A stretch of DNA of 34,926 bases from an uncultured Kiritimatiellota bacterium (GTDB lineage Bacteria; Verrucomicrobiota; Kiritimatiellia; RFP12; UBA1067). A program made the translations under genes and the position numbers. Within the stretch, counting starts at the first letter, position 1. Each line of letters opens with the position of its first letter. Below the pieces are notes generated by a model. The model did not search any database. It was not told the origin of the DNA and saw only the letters and a list, made by a program, of their open reading frames with translations. The stretch spans positions 1 to 34,926 of the forward strand of contig CAKURH010000032.1 of the NCBI GenBank assembly GCA_934675625.1, written 5' to 3'. Of this stretch, positions 16,310 through 22,807 are shown one piece after another.

Positions 16310-17356
16310 ATGAAAAGATCTCGATGGTTCGCTTTATTGCTCGTGTTTGGCATGCCGTTTCATGAAGTTGCTTTTGGCGAGTCGTTTCGATTCCCGTCGC
16401 CAGGCGCTCTCGTCGTAGGAGCCGATTCTGTCTTGTCGGGAAGACTTGCGGATGACAAGTCGAACGTCTTTCTGAAGAATGGAAGTGATGGACAGGGCGA
16501 GGTGCGCGTGCGAGCAATTCCAAGAAGCATCTTTTTTGACTTGCGTAGGCTGGTCAGGACATTGGGCGGGGCGAACTGCTTTGTCATTGGAAAAAAAGAA
16601 GAGTCTGGAATCTTGTTGGAATGGGGCGACTATTCGGTCTGGCCAAGGGGAATTGTTGGAGCTTATCCGAATCTGGATACGGTTGAGAAATGCTCAGCGG
16701 TGATTGACAATCTGCTGTTCTACAAGCGACTCTCGGCAAATGATGAAACACAGCTTTGCAAAGTGCTGCTTGCCGATTCCCAGACTTCTGGACGAGACCT
16801 TGCGGTGGTCTTGTTTCTGGCATCGGACGTACCCTGTTGGAAAGGCCGAAAACAACTTTGGCGGGATGTCGTGTGCGCTGTCGGGATGCAGATGTTGAAA
16901 AAAATTTCGGCATTTGATGGGACGAGCGTGGACTACACGATTGCCTTTTCGTCTTTTCTGCCGCCGTCAGTTTCCATTCCCAAGCTATTGGATGCGGCGC
17001 GAAAAGGCGGGGCGCGTGGAGAAAAGGCCAAGCACGCAGTATTGGCAATGTTGAGGGTTAGGTGTCTGTTGGGGCAGCGGGATTATTCCATAGAAGACAT
17101 AGATGAGATCTTCAAGGTGAATTTGCCCGAGTTGAGAAGAAATGACGCGAAACGTTGGATTGCGCTGTTCGATTCTTCCAACCGGGAATTGAGGGCAAAG
17201 GCGCCTCTGGTCTTTAGCATGATTCTCAATCTTCCAAGACCTGTCGGACTGACCACTGAAGAGGAACGTCGGCATTGGCTGGATGTCTGGCATTCTTGGC
17301 AGTCCGAAAGTTCAAAAGCAAAAGGACGCTCACTAGAGGATGTCCATCCAAGATAA
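16310..17356 (+). CDS. Secreted protein of unknown function (348 aa)
   Basis: The start ATG follows the preceding TAG directly, with GGGAGG about six bases upstream inside the end of the protease-like gene, so translation is coupled. The N-terminus MKRSRWFALLLVFGMPFHEVAFGESF is a signal peptide with cleavage likely after AFG. The body is mixed alpha/beta, with a Lys/Arg-rich helical second half (KLLDAARKGGARGEKAKHA and later repeats of helix-sized segments) reminiscent of HEAT-type packing. I do not recognise a family. Composition is nearer 50 % G+C, unlike the housekeeping genes to the left. Being second in the operon after a putative protease, it could be a partner, inhibitor or substrate, but nothing in the sequence proves that. 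Confidence 0.65.
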   Translation: MKRSRWFALLLVFGMPFHEVAFGESFRFPSPGALVVGADSVLSGRLADDKSNVFLKNGSDGQGEVRVRAIPRSIFFDLRRLVRTLGGANCFVIGKKEESGILLEWGDYSVWPRGIVGAYPNLDTVEKCSAVIDNLLFYKRLSANDETQLCKVLLADSQTSGRDLAVVLFLASDVPCWKGRKQLWRDVVCAVGMQMLKKISAFDGTSVDYTIAFSSFLPPSVSIPKLLDAARKGGARGEKAKHAVLAMLRVRCLLGQRDYSIEDIDEIFKVNLPELRRNDAKRWIALFDSSNRELRAKAPLVFSMILNLPRPVGLTTEEERRHWLDVWHSWQSESSKAKGRSLEDVHPR

Positions 17357-17376
17357 GCGTGGAGGTTTTGGTGCTA

Positions 17377-17640
17377 ATGAAAAAATTCGCACTGGTCGTT
17401 CTGCTGTCAATGGTCGCGTACGCGAGTTTGGCATCGAAGAAGATGGGCTTTGAGTGGACGCAGTCGGTCTGGACGGAGACGCTGTCATGGACAAAGGACA
17501 AGGGATTTCACTTGACGTTCCGGTCGTGGAACAAGCCCCTTCTGGCGATTCAAAGGGACGACGGTAGCTATGATTATGTCAACACCGTTGGGGCGGGCGC
17601 GTATCTCCAGCGAGGAAAGAGGTATGTACTGTCGAACGGA
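17377..17640. repeat. Inverted repeat, 5' part of the secreted paralogue genes (left copy)
   Basis: The DNA of the first 88 or so codons is similar, in opposite orientation, to 21703-21962, with visibly more substitutions (roughly 85 % identity by eye over the best part) than the 3' repeat of the same genes. Confidence 0.8.
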
Positions 17641-18471
17641 CGAGGGCGTAGCCAGTTCTTCAAAGTCTGCGCCTTGCCGCTCAAGGAGTCGGGCTTTGAC
17701 GTGCCGCCGACGTTTCCGACCGAACATGAGGTTTTGATATTTGAGCATGCGGAACGGATCTCGCGCGACGGAAAGATGCAGCATGAGCGGCACGTCGTTT
17801 CGTTCGGGGGCGACGTGTATGACTGTGAGGCGCAATCGCTAACCAAGCGAACCATGCCAATGATCCTTCCGAACCCATGGACACCACCGGACATTCAGGC
17901 TCGGCAGAATGTCCGAGAGGTGGCCGACTGGAACCTGAATCTCGCGAGGGAAACGCGGGATGCGGCATGGCAGGAACTTAAACAATTGAAAATGCGAACG
18001 CCTTTGGCTGAAAATGAGACAAACACTGTCTGCTATTCAACAGCAGGCCGATTTGGCGCGGAAGAACTCCGAAAGATGACCAAAGACGGAAAACTGACGC
18101 CCGTTTTGGAAGAACTCATTTCTCAGCTTGACCCAGAAAGAAGTCGCGCAGGGAAATGGGCGCAGATCTGTGTGGTCAATGGTGTGCGGCGAATCGTTGG
18201 AATCACAGAAAACTTTGGGAACGGGAATCGACGGCAATTTAGATTTTATTTAACCGGAACAGTTGATAAAGTGATTGATGAACATAAAGTGGCGAGAGAA
18301 AAGATTGTGCATCACTATGACAAGAACGGAAAATGGCAGTGGGAGGTCAAGATGCGCGACAACAAGGCGTTCCAATTCTGGCGGATCGAAAACGGGCGGA
18401 TAGAAGAGAGTTCCGACCTTGAACTCGCGCAGAAACTGGCCGAGCAGGCGACGATCGAGGACGTCGAGTAG
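17377..18471 (+). CDS. Secreted protein of unknown function, long paralogue (364 aa)
   Basis: ATG 17377 is chosen because the signal peptide MKKFALVVLLSMVAYASLA begins there and GGAGG lies at 17361-17365; an open frame back to 17275 only shadows the preceding gene. Residues 1-89 match the start of the 147-aa protein encoded at 21519-21962 on the other strand (shared FEWT.SVWTETLSWT and FHLTFRSWNKPLLAIQRDD). The last 50 or so residues also match (WR.ENGRIEESSDLELAQKL). Between them this protein has about 220 extra residues with no recognised domain. The end YDKNGKWQWEVK is like short periodic motifs of YwqK-type repeats, which is only a resemblance. Third gene of the left arm; probably periplasmic or surface-located. 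Confidence 0.7.
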   Translation: MKKFALVVLLSMVAYASLASKKMGFEWTQSVWTETLSWTKDKGFHLTFRSWNKPLLAIQRDDGSYDYVNTVGAGAYLQRGKRYVLSNGRGRSQFFKVCALPLKESGFDVPPTFPTEHEVLIFEHAERISRDGKMQHERHVVSFGGDVYDCEAQSLTKRTMPMILPNPWTPPDIQARQNVREVADWNLNLARETRDAAWQELKQLKMRTPLAENETNTVCYSTAGRFGAEELRKMTKDGKLTPVLEELISQLDPERSRAGKWAQICVVNGVRRIVGITENFGNGNRRQFRFYLTGTVDKVIDEHKVAREKIVHHYDKNGKWQWEVKMRDNKAFQFWRIENGRIEESSDLELAQKLAEQATIEDVE

Positions 18472-18473
18472 CG
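18376..18473. repeat. 98-bp near-perfect inverted repeat, left copy (3' end of the 364-aa protein gene)
   Basis: Runs from the TTCTGGCGG codons to two bases past the stop. It matches 21517-21614 in opposite orientation with three mismatches in 98 bases by direct comparison. The two copies flank the esterase and membrane-protein genes. Confidence 0.93.
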
Positions 18474-18497
18474 AACGACGGACGGACGGGCTGAGGT

Positions 18498-19787
18498 ATG
18501 TTCAGACGGGCGGTATTTCTCTTCCTTCTGCCGTTGGCAGGGCTGGGCATTTCCGCCCCCATGAAAGACGTCCGTCCGGGCTTTGGCTATGCGGGGCGGC
18601 TCGAACCCTATCCCGCTTCGGCGGAACTGCGTCTGCGGATGGCGAAGTTCGGCATGACGGCGGGATGGTTCCGTCGGGACGAGCTGCCGGAGGACTACGT
18701 GCGGTTCTCGCGTCCGCAGGTCAACGAACTGCCGTACCTGCTCTTCTCGCCGAAGCGGAGCGCGACTCCCGCCCCGATGGTGGTCTACTTCGGCGGCACG
18801 GGCGAACAGGGCACGAACCTCGTCGTCCAGTTCCGGCAGACGACGCTCTTCTCCCGGTTGACGGCGCCTGAATTCCAGAAGCGGCATCCGTGCTACATTT
18901 TCGCGCCGCTGATGCCGAAGGGTGCCGTCATGCGGGCGGCTCTGCCGGGATCGAGCAAGCTTGCGGACTTGACGTGCGACGCGATGTACGCCGTGATCGC
19001 CGCTCTGAAGTCGCCCAAGGTCGACACGAACCGCCTGTACGTGACGGGGCTTTCCTGGGGCGGCGTAGCCGCGTTCGAGCTGTCGTGCGGCTTCCCCGGA
19101 CGCTTTGCGGCGTGCGTGCCGACGTCCTGCATCCAGAGCCCCGCACGGATTCCGAAGACCTCGCCGGGAAACTACTGGATGCTCTACAACGAGAATTCCT
19201 ACCAAGGCGAAGGATCTCGGCGGGCGCTCCGCAGAATCGAGGAGATCGTTCGCAGCGGCGGCGGCGACTTTCGGCGTTCGACCTTCCCCGACCGGGGGCA
19301 CAACGCCTGGAGCAAGGCGTGGTGCGAGGAGGCTGTCTGGGAGTGGGTGTTCGCCAAGGGCGCGCCCCGCACGAACGCTCACGATAACCGTGTTCGTATC
19401 GTCGCTCAGGCCAAGTGCACGGCGAGCGTCCCCGGCACGGATGCCGGACACGGGCCGGAGCGCATCATCGACGGACTGGACGCCACGGTCTACGTCTCGG
19501 CTCGTCCGGCGTGTCGCGGCGATCGCGTGGAGATCGTCTTTCCCGAACCTGTCCGCGGAAAGTTCCGCCTCGTGTCGGGACTGAGAAATGGCAGCCAACG
19601 GCTGGGCAACGCCGTCGTCGAGGCTTCCGCCGGAGGCGGAAAGTGGAGCCGCGTCGGCATGTTCGCCAAACGGCGCGACGAGGTGCGGTTCGAGCTGCGG
19701 CGCGCGGCCGACCGTCTGCGCATCGTCTTCGTCGGTGAACGCCCGGCAGTCATGGTCATCCGAAAGATCGTCCCGGAGGACGGATGA
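18498..19787 (+). CDS. Secreted alpha/beta-hydrolase (esterase-like) with C-terminal discoidin-like domain (429 aa)
   Basis: A signal peptide (MFRRAVFLFLLPLAGLGISAP) precedes an alpha/beta-hydrolase of the secreted esterase/PHB-depolymerase-like group. The oxyanion region is VVYFGGTGEQGTN. The nucleophile is Ser186 in GLSWGG and the histidine is His268 in PDRGHNAW. The expected acid lies in the segment YNENSYQGEG, where the usual Asp is replaced by Asn/Glu, so the triad is atypical. Residues about 300-429 (AKCTASVPGTDAGHGPERIIDG) look like an F5/8-type C (discoidin) carbohydrate-binding domain. A GAGG abuts the ATG, so the ribosome site is unclear. GC-rich, unlike its left neighbours. It overlaps the next gene by ATGA, and the two sit between 98-bp inverted repeats. 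Likely removes acyl groups from a polymer; substrate unknown. Confidence 0.75.
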   Translation: MFRRAVFLFLLPLAGLGISAPMKDVRPGFGYAGRLEPYPASAELRLRMAKFGMTAGWFRRDELPEDYVRFSRPQVNELPYLLFSPKRSATPAPMVVYFGGTGEQGTNLVVQFRQTTLFSRLTAPEFQKRHPCYIFAPLMPKGAVMRAALPGSSKLADLTCDAMYAVIAALKSPKVDTNRLYVTGLSWGGVAAFELSCGFPGRFAACVPTSCIQSPARIPKTSPGNYWMLYNENSYQGEGSRRALRRIEEIVRSGGGDFRRSTFPDRGHNAWSKAWCEEAVWEWVFAKGAPRTNAHDNRVRIVAQAKCTASVPGTDAGHGPERIIDGLDATVYVSARPACRGDRVEIVFPEPVRGKFRLVSGLRNGSQRLGNAVVEASAGGGKWSRVGMFAKRRDEVRFELRRAADRLRIVFVGERPAVMVIRKIVPEDG

Positions 19788-21490
19788 AGTTGCGCGACTG
19801 GCTTTGGGTTGGCCTTGCGGTTGCGACGGTCGCGTGCGCGCTTCCGCAGAACGTGCGACTTGTGCGTCGTGGCGTCCGTTTGGCGACATCCTGGCGGGAC
19901 GGCTTCAGAGGCACAGGCGAATACGTTGACGCGGCGCGGCGCATGGCCGCGTGGGCACAGGAGTCCGGCAAGACAGTCGCCTATTGCTGTTCACGGGGGA
20001 ATGATCTGCTCCCCGTGGGTCGGTCGCGTGTTCTGGCAATGTCTTGGGCGGCGGCACCGCAACCCGTGAAGTTCGGTGCTGTGTCGGAACTGACCGAGAC
20101 GGATGCGATTGTCGCCCCGTCCGACAGTTCGCAAGCCGCTGTGGAGTTGCCGACACGGGGGTACCGTGTTCTTGATTCAGGCGGCGGCCTTTATTTGTGG
20201 GCGAGGGGGACAGATTGGCTTCCCTCGTCCATTCAATCGCCGCCAAGACCTTGGCGTGGCGAATGTGTGCCGACGTTGGCGCTTGGCTTGGTCGTTGTCG
20301 TGTTCGTAGCTATCGGCGGCTTTGAAGGCTTGGTTTGGGGGCTTCTGGCTTTGTCGGTGTCGATGTTCCTTTCTGTGGCAGGGTTGCATTGGGTGGATTG
20401 GGCGAGCGCGATAGTCTGTATTGTCATAGCCTTTGGCTTTGTCGCATGGCTGTCTTCTTCTGCGAAAGGGATCAGAAATCAGAAGTTCTGCTTGGGGGTG
20501 GCGGCATGCTTTTTCACTGCCACTGGGGCTTTGGCTCTGACCCACACGTTTGTCGCGCCGAACGGATTGGGGACGGTCGGCGGCAAGGCAAGGTTGCTGT
20601 TGCTCTCAGCAGGCCTCCCGACGGGATTCTTTACGGACGGTGCCTTTGCGCCGTATCAGCCGACCTATCCGCCGGGGGCGGCGATGCTTGTGCTGTGGGG
20701 CTATTCGCTGGCGAACGTGAGCGGCGAATGGCTGATTCAACTCGTGCCGTGCCTCTGGATGTCCATGCTGCTTGGTTTCCTGCTCACCCGCGCGTCTGCG
20801 TGGCCGGAGCGGTTGCTAGTGACGGCGGTTTTCCTAACGCCGCTGACGGTTCGACTCGCGACACTGTTCTATCCGGAGAGCCTTGTCGGTCTTTGTGTTC
20901 TTGTGGGCTGGGAGCGCATTCGCCACGATTCTCTCGATTGGTTCGGGTGGCTTATCTTGGGCGCGGCCGGATGGTTCAAGAACGAGGGACTGATCTATTT
21001 TGGTTCGCTGGCGTTAGCGGTGCTTCTGTTGAGCCCTTCGGATTCGCGCATTCGGCTTCTGCCTCGTCTTGTCTGCGGTGCGCTGTTGCCGATTGCCTGG
21101 CAGTGTGGGTGTCGGTTGGCGGGTGCGTCGCTCGACGGCTATGTGCCGCTTGGGCAGCTGTGCATGGCAAAAGGTCTCGCGGCTTTCGCCCGGATGACGC
21201 GGTATGCGTTATTGGAGCCGTGGCGTTATGGTTTCACCTTTCCCGTCGGCGTGGCCTTTCTTGTCCGTCGTTCGCGGCGTAAGGCGCCAGCGCTTTGGAT
21301 GACTTGTCTGGGCGTGGTGTTCATGCTTGGCTGCTTCGGGACGATTTTCGCGCTCAGCGGAGCTGTCGACTTCGACTGGCACCTCGACAGCATGGAACGG
21401 CTGCTTTGGGTTCCCGCGCTGTTGCTCGTGCGCGAGATTGTGTCCGTGCGAGGGTCTGAACGTCAAATGAGCTCGATACCGTTCCGTTGA
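19784..21490 (+). CDS. Polytopic membrane protein, possibly GT-C-type glycosyltransferase (568 aa)
   Basis: An N-terminal hydrophobic helix is followed by a soluble region (about 30-160) and then at least nine or ten hydrophobic segments (from 165 to the end). The overall layout resembles GT-C glycosyltransferases or lipid-linked-sugar transferases of the inner membrane. PYQPTYPPGAAMLVLW, in a loop after a helix, is a Pro-rich segment often seen in such proteins. I cannot assign the acidic catalytic residues with confidence, so the function is inference. Start ATG 19784 overlaps the esterase stop (ATGA). The pair may act on the same envelope polysaccharide or lipid. The gene ends 28 bases before the oppositely oriented paralogue gene. 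Confidence 0.6.
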   Translation: MKLRDWLWVGLAVATVACALPQNVRLVRRGVRLATSWRDGFRGTGEYVDAARRMAAWAQESGKTVAYCCSRGNDLLPVGRSRVLAMSWAAAPQPVKFGAVSELTETDAIVAPSDSSQAAVELPTRGYRVLDSGGGLYLWARGTDWLPSSIQSPPRPWRGECVPTLALGLVVVVFVAIGGFEGLVWGLLALSVSMFLSVAGLHWVDWASAIVCIVIAFGFVAWLSSSAKGIRNQKFCLGVAACFFTATGALALTHTFVAPNGLGTVGGKARLLLLSAGLPTGFFTDGAFAPYQPTYPPGAAMLVLWGYSLANVSGEWLIQLVPCLWMSMLLGFLLTRASAWPERLLVTAVFLTPLTVRLATLFYPESLVGLCVLVGWERIRHDSLDWFGWLILGAAGWFKNEGLIYFGSLALAVLLLSPSDSRIRLLPRLVCGALLPIAWQCGCRLAGASLDGYVPLGQLCMAKGLAAFARMTRYALLEPWRYGFTFPVGVAFLVRRSRRKAPALWMTCLGVVFMLGCFGTIFALSGAVDFDWHLDSMERLLWVPALLLVREIVSVRGSERQMSSIPFR

Positions 21491-21516
21491 CAGCAGACAA
21501 AGATTCAATCGCCGTG

Positions 21517-21614
21517 CGCTACTCGACGTCCTCGATCGTCTCCTGCTCGGCCAGTTTCTGCGCGAGTTCAAGGTCGGAACTCTCTTCTATCCGCCCGTTC
21601 TCGACCCGCCAGAA
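21517..21614. repeat. 98-bp near-perfect inverted repeat, right copy (3' end of the 147-aa protein gene)
   Basis: The complement of 18376-18473, differing at three positions. It encodes the shared C-terminus ELAQKLAEQ(A/E)TIEDVE, so the two converging genes end in the same sequence on either side of the central two-gene module. Confidence 0.93.
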
Positions 21615-21962
21615 CTCGTCAACTTTTGTTCCAGTTAACTCTATCTGCCATTGCAAATTCCCCATTTCATCGTAATCATATATGGCCTTTCGCCCGTTCG
21701 TCAGCATATACCTCTTTCCTCGCTGAAGATACACGTCCGCCCCAACGGAGTTGATGTAATCATAGCTGCCGTCGTCCCTTTGAATCGCCAACAGAGGCTT
21801 GTTCCAAGATCGAAACGTCAAGTGAAAGCCTTTGTCCTCCGTCCAAGACAACGTTTCTGTCCAGACCGACAGCGTCCACTCAAAGCCTCTTTTCTTCCCT
21901 GCTGCCAAACTCAAGTAGGCGGTCATTGACAGCAGAACGACCAGTGCGAACTTCTTTTTCAT
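21519..21962 (-). CDS. Secreted protein of unknown function, short paralogue (147 aa)
   Basis: Reads leftward from ATG 21962, with GGAGG six bases upstream. The signal peptide is MKKKFALVVLLSMTAYLSLAAG. Residues 1-90 and the last 50 or so match the 364-aa protein at 17377-18471, while its central 220 residues are absent; the joint is at TNGR then KAIYDYDEMGNLQW. This could be the ancestral short form or an internal deletion. No function is recognised. Both N- and C-terminal blocks are highly conserved, so the two proteins may share a partner or location. Confidence 0.7.
   Translation of the reverse strand: MKKKFALVVLLSMTAYLSLAAGKKRGFEWTLSVWTETLSWTEDKGFHLTFRSWNKPLLAIQRDDGSYDYINSVGADVYLQRGKRYMLTNGRKAIYDYDEMGNLQWQIELTGTKVDEFWRVENGRIEESSDLELAQKLAEQETIEDVE
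21703..21962. repeat. Inverted repeat, 5' part of the secreted paralogue genes (right copy)
   Basis: Opposite-orientation counterpart of 17377-17640. The similarity continues to the signal peptide and slightly into the ribosome-site region, where both copies have an AATGATTGG-like context preceding the next gene of the arm (21962 here, 16310 in the left arm). Confidence 0.75.
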
Positions 21963-21975
21963 TTTTTACCTCCAA

Positions 21976-22089
21976 TCATTTTGGGCCAAACTTGTTCTTG
22001 TGCTGGCATCCCGGGTTTGCCCAGTCGAGGTCTTCATGGTACACATATAGAAATGCTCTAATGAGAACCGCCCCTTGTTGATTGGCCAT
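21976..22089 (-). pseudogene. Remnant of the C-terminus of a HEKKH-type protein gene
   Basis: On the minus strand a 37-codon frame contains DLDWANPGCQH and ends 13 bases before the next gene. This matches the C-terminus RDWADPGKQH of the protein at 14639-16309, and both are followed by an AATGATTGG(G)AGG ribosome-site sequence leading into the next gene. An in-frame TGA upstream of the fragment blocks a longer frame. It overlaps the end of the 165-aa gene in another frame, so a single-base shift could have split one original gene. A short remnant, so moderate confidence. Confidence 0.5.
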
Positions 22090-22555
22090 TGATTTGATTC
22101 ACCCCAACGAAACACCCCTTATCATATTTTCCTTCTTGGTCTCGTACAACAAGAAACCCATTCTGCAACTTCCGTCCGTGTTCTATTGAGCGAAGATCCA
22201 AAATCCTCGTAACCCCAAAACCGCTCAGACCATTCGTTTCCACGTTTTGGAATACAAGTTGACAGTCACGGCTCGTAACACGCATTTTCTGTGAAAGTGG
22301 CAAGCGAACGAGCTCTCCATATGCACCGATTTTTGAATGCTCGTCGCCGATTGTGTATTTGTAGCGAACACCACGCCGTTTAAATCTAAATGATAAACCA
22401 TCATCCATCACCTTAACATCTTCAAAGTGCGCGTACAAATCAGCCATTGATAACAAATTTGTGGCACCCGCAAGAGAGGAGCCTTCCGCCGTGGCAGCGC
22501 CACTACAGAGTGTCAAAAAACATGTCAACGCTAAGCAAACAAAATAACAGCGCAT
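22058..22555 (-). CDS. Secreted protein of unknown function in the right arm (165 aa)
   Basis: Start ATG 22555 is favoured over 22573 because GGAG lies seven bases upstream of it and the signal peptide MRCYFVCLALTCFLTLCSGAATA begins there. The mature part is a small mixed domain (MADLYAHFEDVKVMDDGLSF then RFKRRGVRYKYTI) with no recognised family and no HExxH. G+C is low for the window (22321-22380 has 29 of 60). It occupies the place that the protease-like gene has in the left arm, between the shared promoter/signal cassette and the shared C-terminal remnant. Its frame ends early relative to that remnant, so the gene may be shortened by a frameshift. Confidence 0.6.
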   Translation of the reverse strand: MRCYFVCLALTCFLTLCSGAATAEGSSLAGATNLLSMADLYAHFEDVKVMDDGLSFRFKRRGVRYKYTIGDEHSKIGAYGELVRLPLSQKMRVTSRDCQLVFQNVETNGLSGFGVTRILDLRSIEHGRKLQNGFLVVRDQEGKYDKGCFVGVNQINGQSTRGGSH

Positions 22556-22638
22556 AAATAAACTCCATTCCATCCGACGGCCACAAGCACCAGCTTCCTA
22601 AGCCCTTGAAGCCATGCACACATGATTCTCATCTTCAT
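22531..22638 (-). CDS. 35-aa leader ORF, decayed copy of the HEKKH protein signal peptide
   Basis: Minus-strand ATG 22638 lies six bases after the extended -10. The peptide MKMRIMCAWLQGLRKLVLVAVGW is the counterpart of the signal peptide at 14639, differing at few positions. After VGW the frame diverges and stops at a TAG overlapping the start region of the 165-aa gene (25 bases of overlap). It may be a vestige with its body lost, or a leader peptide whose translation delivers ribosomes to the next start. Expression unproven. Confidence 0.5.
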   Translation of the reverse strand: MKMRIMCAWLQGLRKLVLVAVGWNGVYLCAVILFA

Positions 22639-22692
22639 GTGCGCATTATACCATAAAAACAGTTAGCCACTCCCGCAACTAGTCGACATCGG
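22569..22692. repeat. Right 124-bp inverted repeat (promoter and signal-peptide cassette), copy B
   Basis: Opposite-orientation counterpart of 14585-14708. The copied tract includes the last codons and stop of the release-factor-like gene (CCGATGTCGACTAG), although no release-factor gene lies on this side. That shows the left copy or an equivalent locus was the source. Confidence 0.9.
22645..22653 (-). promoter_or_regulatory. Extended -10 promoter of the right arm
   Basis: On the minus strand this reads TGGTATAAT, six bases before the ATG at 22638, identical in layout to the left-arm promoter. It would drive the leader ORF, the 165-aa gene and the 147-aa gene leftward, again leaderless. Confidence 0.6.
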
Positions 22693-22718
22693 ACGATCTC
22701 AAATCGCTTGCGGTGGCA

Positions 22719-22748
22719 TTGACGTGCGGGACGAAAGTTTGATAGACT
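22719..22748 (+). promoter_or_regulatory. Promoter of the glycosidase-like gene
   Basis: TTGACG (22719-22724), an 18-base spacer, then TAGACT (22743-22748) preceded by TGA, i.e. an extended -10. The predicted transcript has a leader of about 50 bases, and AAAGGA at 22792-22797 supplies a ribosome site for ATG 22808. This contrasts with the near-leaderless promoters nearby. Confidence 0.65.
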
Positions 22749-22807
22749 ACGGAAAACTAATCACACGTGACAAGACAATCACGATTGACTGAAAGGACAA
22801 ATCGGAT

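Noticed and set aside
17275..17376. Upstream extension of the 364-aa protein by 34 residues
   Set aside because: The extension shadows the end of the 16310 gene, and the signal peptide and GGAGG support ATG 17377.
14639..18471. Polymorphic toxin and immunity pair
   Set aside because: The shared-front, exchanged-body layout is similar, but all products have their own signal peptides. No cytoplasmic immunity-like gene, pre-toxin repeat or known toxin domain is visible.
14585..22692. Composite transposon or prophage boundaries
   Set aside because: No transposase, integrase, phage gene or target-site duplication is seen, and the repeats contain a promoter and coding sequence rather than insertion-sequence ends.
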